64,000 nucleotides of DNA from the NCBI RefSeq assembly GCF_000682735.1, contig NZ_AWFD01000034.1, positions 124,001-188,000 on the forward strand, in the 5' to 3' direction. The notes under the pieces were generated by a model. It saw nothing but the letters and a program-made list of their open reading frames with translations. It had not been told where the DNA came from and did no database searches. Both the position numbers and the translations under genes were made by a program. Position 1 is the stretch's first letter, and every line of letters starts with the position of its first letter. Origin of the DNA: Hyphomonas sp. CY54-11-8. GTDB taxonomy: Bacteria; Pseudomonadota; Alphaproteobacteria; Caulobacterales; Hyphomonadaceae. Positions 18,186-27,755 of this stretch are shown here, piece by piece.

Positions 18186-19649
18186 ATGAAAATCACCTTC
18201 ACTGACGCCGCCAAGGCTGACGTATTTGCATTCATCGTCGACGAAGACGGCGGCCTGCCTACGGCAGCGGCCTCTTTAGACGAATCGACCGGCGGGCTGC
18301 TTTCGGCCGCCATTGATGGCCGGTTCACCGGTAAGAAAGACCAGCAGGCCGTGATTGTGCTGCCGAAAGGCGCCGAAGCGCGCCGTGCCGTGCTGATCGG
18401 CGGCGGCAAGCCGAAGAAGCGAGATGCCCGTGTCCTGGAAGGCCTGGGTGCCAATCTGGTGAAGGCGTTCAACACGAGCGGCTTCAAATCCATGGCGATC
18501 CATGCCGGTTCTGCCGAGGATGCAGCGCGCATGGGCCTCGGCGCAAAACTCGCTGCCTATCGGTTCGACACCTATTTCACCAAACTCAAGCCAGACCAGA
18601 AGCCGAGCCTCACCGCGGTTTCCTTCGTTGTGGACGACACCAGAGCCGCCAAGGCGGCCTTCGCACCGCTGGGTGCCGCCGCCGAAGGCACGATGCTGGC
18701 GCGCGACCTGGTCAACATGCCGCCGAACGATCTTCACCCCGAAAGCTTTGCGGCAAAAATCAAGGAACTGGCCGAGATCGGCGTCGAGGTTGAAGTTCTC
18801 GGTGAGAAGCAACTGGCCAAGCTCGGCATGAATTCCATGCTGGGCGTCGGGCAGGGCTCTGTCCGCGAAAGCCAGCTTGGCATCATGAAATGGAACGGCG
18901 GCAAGGAAGGTGAGGATCCGGTGATCCTTGTCGGCAAGGGTGTCTGCTTCGACACTGGCGGCATCTCGCTGAAGCCGGGCCCGGGCATGGAAGACATGCG
19001 TGGCGATATGGGCGGCGCAGCCGCTGTGACCGGCACGATCAAGGCGCTGGCTGAGCGCAAGGCCAAGGTGAATGTCGTTGGCCTGATCGGCCTTGTCGAA
19101 AACATGCCGGACGGCAACGCCATCCGCCCGGGCGACATCCTCAAGTCGGCGTCGGGGCAGACGATCGAAGTCCAGAATACTGATGCTGAGGGCCGCCTCG
19201 TCCTCTGTGACGTGCTCTGGTATGCGCAGGAGCATTTCAAGCCGAAGGCCATCGTGGACCTCGCCACACTGACCGGCGCCATCGTGATTTCGCTTGGCCA
19301 CCATCATGCCGGCCTGTTCACCAACAGCGACGAGCTCTCCGAGGAGCTGACCAAGGCGGGCCTGACCGAAGGCGAGCGCGTCTGGCGCCTGCCGATGGGG
19401 CCGGAATACGACGCGCTGCTGAAGTCAAAATTCGCCGACATGCGCAATATCGGTGGCCGGGCAGCAGGCTCCATCACGGCGGCGCAGTTCCTGAAGCGCT
19501 TCGTGAAGGACGGTGTGAAATGGGCTCACCTCGACATTGCCGGGGCTGCCTGGCTTGAAAGCGAGAAGCCGGCACTGGATGTGAGCTGGGCATCCGGCTT
19601 TGGTCCGCGCCTGCTGGATCGCTGGATCGCCGACAATTACGAGGGTTAG
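18186..19649 (+). CDS. pepA: Leucyl (cytosol) aminopeptidase, M17
   Basis: A 487-residue M17 di-metal aminopeptidase. The metal-binding and catalytic signatures are intact: GKGVCFDTGGISLKPG, MRGDMGGAA, and the family PROSITE motif NTDAEGRLVL, with the expected Lys, Asp and Glu residues. It is cytoplasmic and trims N-terminal residues during peptide turnover. The ATG at 18186 follows a GGAGATT element. It is followed after 3 bp by holC, a pairing common in Proteobacteria. Confidence 0.96.
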   Translation: MKITFTDAAKADVFAFIVDEDGGLPTAAASLDESTGGLLSAAIDGRFTGKKDQQAVIVLPKGAEARRAVLIGGGKPKKRDARVLEGLGANLVKAFNTSGFKSMAIHAGSAEDAARMGLGAKLAAYRFDTYFTKLKPDQKPSLTAVSFVVDDTRAAKAAFAPLGAAAEGTMLARDLVNMPPNDLHPESFAAKIKELAEIGVEVEVLGEKQLAKLGMNSMLGVGQGSVRESQLGIMKWNGGKEGEDPVILVGKGVCFDTGGISLKPGPGMEDMRGDMGGAAAVTGTIKALAERKAKVNVVGLIGLVENMPDGNAIRPGDILKSASGQTIEVQNTDAEGRLVLCDVLWYAQEHFKPKAIVDLATLTGAIVISLGHHHAGLFTNSDELSEELTKAGLTEGERVWRLPMGPEYDALLKSKFADMRNIGGRAAGSITAAQFLKRFVKDGVKWAHLDIAGAAWLESEKPALDVSWASGFGPRLLDRWIADNYEG

Positions 19650-19652
19650 GAT

Positions 19653-20126
19653 TTGAGCGAGGCGCCGAAGCCGGAATGGTGGTTTTACCACCTCTCCCGC
19701 ACCACGCTGGAGCAGGCGGCGGCGCCTCTCATGTCCAAATGCCTTGAAGTCGGGTGGCGTGTGCTCGCAGTCAGCCCGAATGCAGACCGGCGGGCCGCGC
19801 TCGATGCGGCCCTCTGGACCTTCGATGACCAGTCTTTCCTGCCGCATGGCCAGGCCGAAGCGCCGGGCCTCGAAGCGTCACGCCAGCCTGTGCTCATTTC
19901 AGGCAAGGCGGACAATGTGAATGGTGCAGCAGCCTTGTTCCTGATGGATGGCGTGAAGGCCCCCGTCGATGCGCCTTACACGCGCTGCATGATGATGTTC
20001 GACGATGGCGATATGGATGCACGCGGCGCCGCTCGCGAAGCATTCAAGGCCGCCAAGGACGGGGGTCTCGTCACTCGCTATTTCCAGCAAACCAGCAGCG
20101 GCGGTTGGAAAGAGGCAGGCGCCTAG
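19653..20126 (+). CDS. holC: DNA polymerase III subunit chi
   Basis: A 157-residue protein with the HolC pattern: [22 protein letters not shown] at the N-terminal end (quoted only as the recognisable EWWFYHLSR), [11 protein letters not shown], and [11 protein letters not shown], where the family has (D/E)xxFLPH. Chi links the clamp loader to SSB at the replication fork. The start is a TTG 3 bp after pepA, so it is probably coupled to it. Its stop overlaps that of the converging yjdM-like gene by 4 bp. Confidence 0.92.
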   Translation: MSEAPKPEWWFYHLSRTTLEQAAAPLMSKCLEVGWRVLAVSPNADRRAALDAALWTFDDQSFLPHGQAEAPGLEASRQPVLISGKADNVNGAAALFLMDGVKAPVDAPYTRCMMMFDDGDMDARGAAREAFKAAKDGGLVTRYFQQTSSGGWKEAGA

Positions 20127-20458
20127 GCCTTCTTCACGAACTCGGACTTCAGGCCCATCTGGCCAATGCCATCGATCTTGCAGTCGATATCGTGATCACC
20201 ATCGACGAGGCGGATATTCTTGACCTTGGTGCCGCGCTTCACGACCTGCGAACTGCCTTTGATCTTCAGGTCCTTGATCACGGTGACCGTGTCACCATCC
20301 GCCAACGGATTGCCATTGGAATCCTTCACCACTTTTTCGTCCGAATTGGCTTCCGCATCCGCTGACCATTCATGTCCGCATTCCGGGCAGATCAGCAGGG
20401 CGCCGTCCTCATATGTGAATTCGGACTGGCATTTCGGACAAGGTGGCAGGGTGCTCAT
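20123..20458 (-). CDS. YjdM/PhnA family zinc-ribbon protein
   Basis: A 111-residue protein with an N-terminal zinc ribbon (CPKC at residues 7-10, CPEC at about 24-27) and the C-terminal PhnA-type SH3-like domain ending in [10 protein letters not shown]. Members are widespread and historically called alkylphosphonate utilisation protein PhnA, but a phosphonate role is not established. It is convergent with holC and divergent from ndk. Confidence 0.92.
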   Translation of the reverse strand: MSTLPPCPKCQSEFTYEDGALLICPECGHEWSADAEANSDEKVVKDSNGNPLADGDTVTVIKDLKIKGSSQVVKRGTKVKNIRLVDGDHDIDCKIDGIGQMGLKSEFVKKA

Positions 20459-20604
20459 TGGGGCAACTTTCCGGTTGAAGGACCTGTCCGGCCCTACGCC
20501 CTGATGAAAGTGTGCGCAAGCGCGGCGCTCTGTCCTTGCCCCTGCGGGCGGGCGCCGCTATAGGCCCGCCAACACTCCAATTTCCGCACAACAGGAACCC
20601 TCCC

Positions 20605-21027
20605 ATGGCTGTCCAGCGCACTTTTTCCATCATCAAGCCCGACGCGACCGAGCGTAACCTGACCGGCGCCGTCAACGCCGTCATCGAGAAGGCCGGCCTG
20701 CGCATCATCGGCCAGCGCCGCATCAAGATGACCCAGGAACAGGCCGAGCGTTTCTACGCTGTCCACAGCGAGCGTCCTTTCTTTGGTGAGCTGGTCGAAT
20801 TCATGACCTCCGGCCCGGTCGTCGTCCAGGTGCTCGAAGGCGAGAACGCTGTCGCAAAATACCGCGAAGTGATGGGCGCCACGAACCCGGCAGACGCTGC
20901 TGAAGGCACCATCCGCAAGCTCTACGCAAAATCGATCGGCGAGAACTCGGTTCACGGCTCTGACTCCGAAGAAAACGCTGCGATCGAAATCGCGCAATTC
21001 TTCTCCGAAGCCGACATCGCCGGCTAA
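20605..21027 (+). CDS. ndk: Nucleoside diphosphate kinase
   Basis: A 140-residue NDK, which balances cellular NTP and dNTP pools by ping-pong phosphotransfer. The N-terminal [14 protein letters not shown] and the catalytic-histidine motif NSVHGSDS (near residue 117) are intact. The frame is open from 20512 but MAVQRTFS at 20605, after an AGGAACC element, matches the family start. A rho-independent terminator follows. Confidence 0.97.
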   Translation: MAVQRTFSIIKPDATERNLTGAVNAVIEKAGLRIIGQRRIKMTQEQAERFYAVHSERPFFGELVEFMTSGPVVVQVLEGENAVAKYREVMGATNPADAAEGTIRKLYAKSIGENSVHGSDSEENAAIEIAQFFSEADIAG

Positions 21028-21067
21028 GGCTGGCAACAAGCCCTTCTTGGCAGTGAAGAAATAATAG

Positions 21068-21099
21068 GGGTCCAGCCAGATGGTTGGGCCCTTTTTATT
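21068..21099 (+). terminator. Rho-independent terminator of ndk
   Basis: A 10-bp stem (GGGTCCAGCC / GGTTGGGCCC, two G-T wobbles) with an AGAT loop, followed by TTTTTATT, 41 bp downstream of the ndk stop. Confidence 0.88.
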
Positions 21100-21127
21100 G
21101 GTTGCCTGCGCTGCAAAATGGCGCACC

Positions 21128-21928
21128 CTATTCGCTGCGCTTTAGGAAGGACCTCGTAACGCAGACCGGATGAAAGCCGATCTTTTGATAGAGCACTTTG
21201 GGAGGTTCTGTCGCCATACTACCAATGAGAATCTCCTCACAGGATGCTTGCCGGAGGCGTTCAGCAAACGCGGAAATCAAGGCTGTAGCGATCCCTCGCC
21301 GTCTGAATGCAGGTAGCGTAAACAGATCTTCGATCATTCCCATGCCATTTGGAGCTATGGTGGCTGAGCCATAAGCGCAAAGTGCATCATCGAGAAAACC
21401 CAGGAAGAACTGACAAGGGCCTGACTTTCCACGGTATCCTTCTACAATTCCTCGGGTGACCTCGGCATCAAGGATATGTCCCTGCGTTCGAGCGCCCTCT
21501 GTGTGATCTGCACGAACGAGATCATGCAGATATCGCCAATCGCCATCTGTTGAAACCGGCTTAATTCTAAAGCCGGCGGGACGCCTCACGGAGACCTCAC
21601 TTTGGAGCACCATCTGAATGATGGGCGTCTGTTCCTGATAGTCATCAAGCAAAAGTCGGGCGATGATGGCAGGTGACGTGAACGGTGTTGCGAAGATGTA
21701 AGAGTAGCCCACCAGCTTCGTTCTAGACGAGGCAAACTCCATCATCTGATCAATCTCAGCAGCAGTCCGGGCTGTCATATCAATAATTCGGTTGCGATCC
21801 CAAACTTCGGCTCTTTCCGTATCCTGCAGCGACGAACAGAAGTTCTCTTCAATTACATCCATCCCGATGGAGGCATGAAATTGATAGGTTTCGCAGGCTC
21901 GCTTCGCGAGGTCATGGATGGACGTCAT
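21128..21928 (-). CDS. GNAT family N-acetyltransferase
   Basis: A 266-residue protein whose C-terminal half is a GNAT domain; the acetyl-CoA binding motif A reads LPAFRRRGIATALI, followed by YQKIGFHPV at the C-terminus. The N-terminal 120 residues are not recognised and may be a second, degenerate GNAT half. The substrate is unknown. The coding sequence is visibly less GC-rich than its neighbours ndk and purN, and the upstream region carries repeated TGAGTTCTCGT elements, so recent acquisition is possible. Confidence 0.82.
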   Translation of the reverse strand: MTSIHDLAKRACETYQFHASIGMDVIEENFCSSLQDTERAEVWDRNRIIDMTARTAAEIDQMMEFASSRTKLVGYSYIFATPFTSPAIIARLLLDDYQEQTPIIQMVLQSEVSVRRPAGFRIKPVSTDGDWRYLHDLVRADHTEGARTQGHILDAEVTRGIVEGYRGKSGPCQFFLGFLDDALCAYGSATIAPNGMGMIEDLFTLPAFRRRGIATALISAFAERLRQASCEEILIGSMATEPPKVLYQKIGFHPVCVTRSFLKRSE

Positions 21929-21947
21929 CTGATCCCCCGATTGGTTC

Positions 21948-22041
21948 TGAGTTCTCGTGAGCGATGTTTACTTGTAGAAAACAGCGCAAAATGAACCCGA
22001 ATTCTCAAAACGAGAAGAGCAGGTTGAAACTGAGTTCTCGT
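21948..22041. repeat. Direct repeat TGAGTTCTCGT upstream of the GNAT gene
   Basis: An 11-base element occurs at 21948-21958 and again at 22031-22041, each followed by a partial inverted copy (GAGCGA and AAGCGAGA). A related palindromic stretch, TTCTCAAAACGAGAA, lies between them. They sit in the 158-bp gap between purN and the GNAT gene and could be operators for it. No regulator gene is adjacent. Confidence 0.4.
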
Positions 22042-22065
22042 CAAGCGAGATAGCGGGTCAGCAGT

Positions 22066-22083
22066 ATGGGCGTTCATGCCCAT
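22066..22083 (-). terminator. Hairpin after purN
   Basis: A perfect 6-bp inverted repeat ATGGGC / GCCCAT with a 6-base loop starts 4 bp after the purN stop. There is no T-run, so it is only a weak terminator candidate. Confidence 0.35.
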
Positions 22084-22086
22084 TCA

Positions 22087-22680
22087 CTATCGATTGGATG
22101 ACAACACCTGCTCGCAGGCCAGCGCCAAAGCGCGCGGGTAGAGCTTGTGTTCCTCAACCAGGACCCTCGCCGCGAGGCTGTCCTCGGTATCGCCCGGCAG
22201 GATGGGCACCGCCGCTTGAGCGATGACCTTGCCCTCGTCCACCCCGGCCGAAACCCAATGAACCGAGCAACCGCCCTCGGCATCGCCCGCCTCGATGGCC
22301 CGCAGATGCGTGTGTAACCCCTTGTATTTAGGGAGAAGTGAGGGGTGAATATTGATCATCCGGCCTTTCCACCTGGTCACGAACCAGGGCGTCAGCACGC
22401 GCATGAAGCCGGCAAGGGCTATGATCTCGGTTCCGGCCTTTTCGAGTTCGGCATTCAGGGCTCGTTCAAAGGATTCCCGGTCCTTGCCGTAGAGCTTGTG
22501 ATCGACGGATGCTGTAGAAATGCCAGCAGAAGCCGCCGTTTCGAGCCCCTTGGCATCCGGCCGATTGGAGGCCACCAGAACGGGCTCGGCTGGGTAGGAT
22601 GGGTCGGCCGCTGCCTCCAGCAACGCTTCCATGTTCGAGCCGCGTCCGGAGATCAGGATGGCAAGTTTCAGGCGTCTCAT
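22087..22680 (-). CDS. purN: Phosphoribosylglycinamide formyltransferase
   Basis: The folate-dependent GAR transformylase of purine biosynthesis (third step), 197 residues. The formyl-THF and substrate motifs are visible: ILISGRGSNMEALL, then GFMRVLTPWFV, INIHPSLLPKYKG with the catalytic Asn-His pair, and the aspartate in GVDEGKVI. It overlaps the end of purM by 4 bp (ATGA), the classic purM-purN order. Confidence 0.96.
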   Translation of the reverse strand: MRRLKLAILISGRGSNMEALLEAAADPSYPAEPVLVASNRPDAKGLETAASAGISTASVDHKLYGKDRESFERALNAELEKAGTEIIALAGFMRVLTPWFVTRWKGRMINIHPSLLPKYKGLHTHLRAIEAGDAEGGCSVHWVSAGVDEGKVIAQAAVPILPGDTEDSLAARVLVEEHKLYPRALALACEQVLSSNR

Positions 22681-23702
22681 GCGTCGGCAAGGCGCCCCAG
22701 AATGACCGGCGCTTCACCTGCTGTTTGTAGTGCGGCGCAGACCGTATCTGCGTCCTCAAGCGCGACGGCGAAGACGACGCCGATGCCCATATTGAACGTC
22801 CGGTGCATTTCGTCTTCTGTAACATTACCTGCAGATTGCAGCCATTCGAACACCGGCGGAGGCGTCCAGGCCTTCCGCTCGATGACGGGTACCAGATGGT
22901 CCGGGCACATGCGCGGCGTGTTCTCGGTCAGGCCGCCGCCGGTAATGTGAGCGAGGCCTTTTACGAGCCCTTTGCGGATCAGCGGCAAGGCAACGCTTGC
23001 GTACAACCGGGTAGGTTTCAGCAGTGCTTCGCCAAGGGTAACGTTCGAAAACGGCGAAGCACTGTCATAGGACAAGCCTTCTCGTTCCACGATCCGGCGG
23101 ATCAGTGAATAGCCATTCGAGTGCGGACCGGACGAGCCAATGCCAATAAGCAGGTCGCCTGCCGCCATCGTGTCCATGCGAGGCAGCACTTTATCCCGAT
23201 CAACTGCGCCCACGACAAAACCTGCAAGGTCGTAATGTCCCGGCGGGTACATACCCGGCATTTCGGCCGTTTCACCGCCCACCAGCGCGCAGCCGGACTG
23301 GCGGCAGCCTTCTGCAATACCGGAGACAACCGCTTCAGCAATGCCTTCTTCAAGCTTGCCCGTTGCGAAATAGTCCAGGAAAAACAGGGGTTCAGCGCCT
23401 TGTGCCAGAACGTCATTGGCGCACATCGCCACAAGGTCGATACCCACCGTGTTATGGATGCCGGTTTCAAAAGCCAGCATAAGCTTGGTGCCGACACCGT
23501 CTGTGCCGGAGACTAGGATCGGGTCTGAATAGCCTGCGGCCTTGAGGTCAAACAGGGCGCCGAAGCCGCCCAGACCTCCCATGACGCCAGCGCGACGGGT
23601 CGCTTTGGCGAGGGGGCCAATCGCGTCAACGAGACGCTCGCCTGCCTCAATATCGACACCAGCGTCGCGGTAAGAAAGAGAAGTCTTGGAAGGGTCGCTC
23701 AT
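22677..23702 (-). CDS. purM: Phosphoribosylformylglycinamidine cyclo-ligase
   Basis: AIR synthetase, which makes aminoimidazole ribotide from FGAM and ATP, about 341 residues. The SYRDAGVDIEAGERLV start, GTDGVGTKLMLA, MCANDVLAQGAEPLFFLDY and GGETAEMPGMY motifs define the family. The frame opens at 23768, but MSDPSKTSLSYRDAGV at 23702 matches the known start. It is translationally coupled to purN and divergent from the DUF2066 gene, separated by about 107 bp. Confidence 0.96.
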   Translation of the reverse strand: MSDPSKTSLSYRDAGVDIEAGERLVDAIGPLAKATRRAGVMGGLGGFGALFDLKAAGYSDPILVSGTDGVGTKLMLAFETGIHNTVGIDLVAMCANDVLAQGAEPLFFLDYFATGKLEEGIAEAVVSGIAEGCRQSGCALVGGETAEMPGMYPPGHYDLAGFVVGAVDRDKVLPRMDTMAAGDLLIGIGSSGPHSNGYSLIRRIVEREGLSYDSASPFSNVTLGEALLKPTRLYASVALPLIRKGLVKGLAHITGGGLTENTPRMCPDHLVPVIERKAWTPPPVFEWLQSAGNVTEDEMHRTFNMGIGVVFAVALEDADTVCAALQTAGEAPVILGRLADA

Positions 23703-23809
23703 GATGACTCGCGCGTTAGCATGGGGAATTCGACTCTGCCAGTGCCGAGCGCGGTTCCAGCCCCGCACCGGACTTGCTACAAGGTCGCCAACCGAGGAGG
23801 TCTCTGACC

Positions 23810-24832
23810 ATGATTCGTATGCTTCTTGCTTCCACGCTCGCAGCCATGTTTGCGGTTTTCAGTGCTGCCGCGGATACGCAGGATGTCTACACGATCCCAA
23901 ACCTTGAGGTGGATGAAGTTGCGCCAACCCTGATCCAGGCGCGTGAGCAGGCCATGGCTGCCGCCCGGCTTGATGGCGCCCGGCAACTGATCGACAAGAT
24001 TACGCTGGCAGAGGACCGCATTGCTGCGGGAGGCGTTCCGATAGATGGCGAATTGGCAAACAGGCTGTCTGCCGCAGTCGATGTGCAGGAAGAAACGGCC
24101 GGTGCGGGCCGCTATAGGGGAATCCTGCGGGTGGTCTACAATCCCCTGATGGTGCGGGCGCATCTGGATGCGCTGAAAGTGCCGTATGTTGATACGCAAG
24201 CCCCTCTGAGCCTGATGGTCCCATTGGCGTCTTCCGCACAATTGGAGGAAGACTGGCATGAAGCCTTGGGAGCCGAAAACCCCGGTGCCCTAGCGCCTTA
24301 TGTGACTTCAAACCTGACGGGTTATACCAGCTATAGCGACTGGTATGCGCTTTCGCCGGAAGCGGGCAGCCTGCGCGCCCGCCGTGCAATTCTGGCAGAA
24401 CTGATCGGCCGGGAAGGTGCATGGCGCGTCAGCGTTTCCATTGTCACAACAGCCGGAACGGAAGTGGTTGGGATTACGCTCCCGGCGCCCACACTTGAGG
24501 GGGCTGTGAATGCGACCGTCAAACTGCTTGAGGAAAACTGGAAGCGCGCGTCCATCATCCGTGGCGGCGACCGGACACAGGCCAAGGCAACGGTTCGCTA
24601 CACATCGCTGGCGGAGTGGAACACGTTGCGTGGCGCCCTCGCCAGGTCACCACTCGTTTCCGACTTCCGGACGACGGCAGTCGCTCGCGATGGTGCCGTC
24701 GTGACATTTGCATATCTGGGCGATCCGCAGCGTTTGCAGAACGACCTGTTGCAGCGGGGTGTGGCACTTGGAGATGAGCCGCGCGCGGGCTGGGTGCTCC
24801 GTTCGGCCGTTTCAGCTGCAGGAGTTCCGTGA
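23810..24832 (+). CDS. DUF2066 domain protein, exported
   Basis: About 340 residues with an N-terminal signal peptide (MIRMLLASTLAAMFAVFSAA). The AREQAMAAARLDGARQLIDK segment after the signal is characteristic of DUF2066 proteins, which are periplasmic or envelope proteins of unknown function. In Caulobacter-type genomes a gene of this family often precedes hdaA. The frame opens at 23774; the ATG at 23810 follows a GAGGAGG element. It overlaps hdaA by 4 bp (GTGA). Confidence 0.82.
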   Translation: MIRMLLASTLAAMFAVFSAAADTQDVYTIPNLEVDEVAPTLIQAREQAMAAARLDGARQLIDKITLAEDRIAAGGVPIDGELANRLSAAVDVQEETAGAGRYRGILRVVYNPLMVRAHLDALKVPYVDTQAPLSLMVPLASSAQLEEDWHEALGAENPGALAPYVTSNLTGYTSYSDWYALSPEAGSLRARRAILAELIGREGAWRVSVSIVTTAGTEVVGITLPAPTLEGAVNATVKLLEENWKRASIIRGGDRTQAKATVRYTSLAEWNTLRGALARSPLVSDFRTTAVARDGAVVTFAYLGDPQRLQNDLLQRGVALGDEPRAGWVLRSAVSAAGVP

Positions 24833-25554
24833 GCAAGCGGCCACCCCTATCGACCGGACAACCAGACCAGATGAGCTTCGCCTTTCCGGCAGGGCCGCTG
24901 CGGTTTGGACAACTTGTTGTTACTCCTGCCAATCAGGCCGCCGTCAGCATTGTTCGCCAGCCGTCCAAGTGGCCCACGCCTGTGTTCTGCGTGACCGGGC
25001 CACTCCGTTGCGGATTGACTACGTTGTTGCAGGCATGGTGCGAGGAAACCGGTGGCGTTTATTTCGACGCGAACCGATTTACCAAATTGAAATCCGCTCA
25101 GCTGGACGAACTTGCCGGGAAATTCGTTGCGGTCGACAACGCAGACAAAGTTGCAGCGAACGAAAAGTTACTCACCCTCATCAATCAGATCTCCAAGGAA
25201 GAGGGCCGGTTGCTTCTTTCGTCCTCGAGCAGTCCGTCTCAGTGGCCCGTGAAATCGGCGGACCTGAAATCGCGCCTCAACTCCATGTCCATCGTGGAAA
25301 TCTTGCCACCAGATGAGGCGATGCTGACCGGGCGGCTCAGGGCTTCTGCTGCGAGGCATTATCTCAAGCTTGAGCCGGAATTGGTCTCTTATCTCGCACC
25401 GCGCCTTGACCTTACTTACGAAGCCATTGAGGCGTTCGCGGAGAAGCTAAGTCACGGTGTCACAACGACAGGACGCGCACCTTCTGTTCCTCTGGCAAAA
25501 GAGGTATTGGAGGCAATGGGGCTGGCGGCCCCTGATGAGCCGTCATCGAGTTGA
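24829..25554 (+). CDS. hdaA: HdaA-like DnaA regulatory inactivator
   Basis: A 241-residue DnaA-related AAA+ protein. Hda proteins bind the DNA polymerase sliding clamp and promote ATP hydrolysis on DnaA. A clamp-binding-like hexapeptide, QMSFAF, lies at residues 14-19. The P-loop position reads [12 protein letters not shown], with leucine where the Walker A lysine should be; Walker B appears as FVAVDNAD. Sensor-2-like sequence ([13 protein letters not shown]) is near residue 170. Start is a GTG overlapping the DUF2066 stop. The neighbours ppk1 and ppx follow, as in Caulobacter relatives. The function is inferred from family and context. Confidence 0.82.
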   Translation: MSKRPPLSTGQPDQMSFAFPAGPLRFGQLVVTPANQAAVSIVRQPSKWPTPVFCVTGPLRCGLTTLLQAWCEETGGVYFDANRFTKLKSAQLDELAGKFVAVDNADKVAANEKLLTLINQISKEEGRLLLSSSSSPSQWPVKSADLKSRLNSMSIVEILPPDEAMLTGRLRASAARHYLKLEPELVSYLAPRLDLTYEAIEAFAEKLSHGVTTTGRAPSVPLAKEVLEAMGLAAPDEPSSS

Positions 25555-25583
25555 TACGACCGGGGCCAACAAAGGGGATGTCC

Positions 25584-27755
25584 ATGGCTGATGGAGTCGC
25601 CAGAACGGCGAAACAATTGATGGCGTCACCGGAACGATTCCTGAACCGGGAGCTGTCCTGGCTGGAATTCAATCGCCGCGTTCTGGAAGAGGCGGCCAAT
25701 CCGAACCATCCACTGCTCGAACGCCTGCGGTTTCTGTCGATTTCTGCAAGCAATCTCGATGAATTCGAAATGGTTCGCTATGCGGGGCTGAGGGAGCAGG
25801 TTCGTGCTGGGGTGACCAAAACGAGCCAGGAAGGCCTGACACCTGCTGTGCAGGTCGAGCAAATTGAAGAACTGTCGCTGAAGCTGATCGCCGAACAACA
25901 GATGCGTTGGCGGCAGCTCAAAGATGAGCTCGAATCTGAAAATATTCATGTGCTTGCGGCAGGAGACCTCAGCAAGAAAGACTTGTCAGATCTGGACGAT
26001 TTTTTCCGCAGCCACATCTTTCCGGTTCTCACGCCGCTCGCCGTCGATCCGGCGCATCCGTTTCCATTCATTCCGAACCTTGGTTTTTCTGTCGCACTCG
26101 ACCTTGTTTCCAAGTATGGCGACGAAGGCCATATCGGCATTGTTCCATTACCAGCCTTTGTGCGTCGCTTCATCCGTCTGCCGAGCAAGCAGAAGGGGGT
26201 GCTAAGGTTCATCCCTCTTGAAGATGTGATCGGCCTGTTCATCGGGGATCTGTTCCCCGGTTACAAGGAGAAAAGCCGCTGCCTTTTCCGCATCGTCCGT
26301 GACAGCGATATTGAGATTGAGGAAGAAGCAGAAGACCTCATTCGTGAGTTCGAAGTGCTGCTGAAGCAACGCCGGCGTGGCCGTATTGTCAGGCTGCGTA
26401 TGCAATCGAGCGCACCAAAGCATCTTCGGGAATTCATCACCCGTGAAATTGGTACCGAGAATGCAGATGTCGTTCTGTATGACGGTATTCTGGGTATGGC
26501 CCAGCTTTCGGAACTGATCGTTGATGACCGGCCCGACCTGAAGTTCCCGCCATATGATCCTCGGTATCCCGAGCGGATTCGGGAAATGGGTGGAGACTGC
26601 TTTGCTGCCGTCCGGATGAAGGACATACTGGTCCACCATCCATTTGAAAGTTTCGATGTCGTTGTTGAATTTATCCGGCAGGCCGCTGCGGACCCGCAGG
26701 TGGTTGCGATCAAGCAAACGCTTTACCGCACCACGAACAATTCCCCAATCGTTGCGGCGCTTGTTGAGGCGGCTGAAAATGGCAAGAACGTCACTGCGCT
26801 AGTGGAGATCAAGGCCCGCTTTGATGAGGAGGCCAATCTGAGGCTGGCTCGTGATCTGGAACGCGCTGGAGTACAGGTCGTATACGGATTTATTGAATAC
26901 AAAACACACGCGAAGGTATCGCTTGTGGTTCGGCGCGAAGGGAGTGAGCTGCGAACCTATACGCATTTCGGAACGGGTAACTATCACCCGGTCAATGCGA
27001 AGATATACACCGACTTGTCCTTGTTCACGGCTGATCCCGCGCTTGGGCGCGATGCGAACCGCCTGTTCAATTTCGTCACGGCGTATCGGGAACCGCCTGA
27101 AGTCGGGCCGGAACTCGAAAAGATTTCGATGTCTCCCCTGAATTTGAAATCAAATCTCATTAAGTTGATCGAGGCAGAGGCGGCTGCAGCCAAGAAAGGT
27201 AGGCCGAGCGGCATCTGGGCCAAGATGAATTCGCTGGTGGACGGGGATGTGATCGATGCGCTCTACAAAGCCAGTCAGGCCGGAGTTCCAATCGACCTTG
27301 TTGTTCGCGGCATATGCTGCCTGCGGCCTGGAGTGGCTGGAATATCGGAAAACATCAGTGTAAAAAGTATCGTAGGTCGTTTCCTTGAGCATTCACGAAT
27401 TCTTTGCTGCGCAAATGGAGAAGCGCTGCCGTCGCCGAATGCGAAAGTATTCATTTCTTCCGCTGACTGGATGCCCCGTAATCTGGATAGGCGGGTCGAG
27501 GCGCTGGTGCCTGTCGAAAACCCAACGGTACACCGTCAGGTTCTGAATCAGATCATGGTCGCCAACCTGAACGACGAATTGCAGAGCTGGCTGATGCGGG
27601 AAGACGGTTCTTATGTGCGGGCGAAACCTGAAGGAGACGGAAACGGATTCTCGGCCCACCGCTACTTCATGGACAATCCCAGCCTGTCAGGGCGGGGCAG
27701 CGCGCTTGAAGTCAGTCTGCCTCCGCGGCTGCAGCCCAAGGGGAGCAAGGGCTGA
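25584..27755 (+). CDS. ppk1: Polyphosphate kinase 1
   Basis: PPK1 reversibly polymerises the gamma-phosphate of ATP into polyphosphate. About 723 residues. Domains in order: N-terminal helical ([19 protein letters not shown]), head, and two PLD-like C-terminal domains. The autophosphorylated histidine fits His442 in [10 protein letters not shown]; a second conserved histidine is His603 in FLEHSRIL. The frame opens at a TTG (25551) overlapping hdaA, but AAAGGGG ends 6 bp before ATG 25584 and favours it; ATG 25578 is an alternative. It is followed by ppx with a one-base overlap (TGATG), so synthesis and degradation of polyphosphate are coexpressed. Confidence 0.95.
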   Translation: MADGVARTAKQLMASPERFLNRELSWLEFNRRVLEEAANPNHPLLERLRFLSISASNLDEFEMVRYAGLREQVRAGVTKTSQEGLTPAVQVEQIEELSLKLIAEQQMRWRQLKDELESENIHVLAAGDLSKKDLSDLDDFFRSHIFPVLTPLAVDPAHPFPFIPNLGFSVALDLVSKYGDEGHIGIVPLPAFVRRFIRLPSKQKGVLRFIPLEDVIGLFIGDLFPGYKEKSRCLFRIVRDSDIEIEEEAEDLIREFEVLLKQRRRGRIVRLRMQSSAPKHLREFITREIGTENADVVLYDGILGMAQLSELIVDDRPDLKFPPYDPRYPERIREMGGDCFAAVRMKDILVHHPFESFDVVVEFIRQAAADPQVVAIKQTLYRTTNNSPIVAALVEAAENGKNVTALVEIKARFDEEANLRLARDLERAGVQVVYGFIEYKTHAKVSLVVRREGSELRTYTHFGTGNYHPVNAKIYTDLSLFTADPALGRDANRLFNFVTAYREPPEVGPELEKISMSPLNLKSNLIKLIEAEAAAAKKGRPSGIWAKMNSLVDGDVIDALYKASQAGVPIDLVVRGICCLRPGVAGISENISVKSIVGRFLEHSRILCCANGEALPSPNAKVFISSADWMPRNLDRRVEALVPVENPTVHRQVLNQIMVANLNDELQSWLMREDGSYVRAKPEGDGNGFSAHRYFMDNPSLSGRGSALEVSLPPRLQPKGSKG

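Noticed and set aside
18276-19307. A 343-codon reverse frame opposite pepA
   Set aside because: Antisense shadow of an intact aminopeptidase gene.
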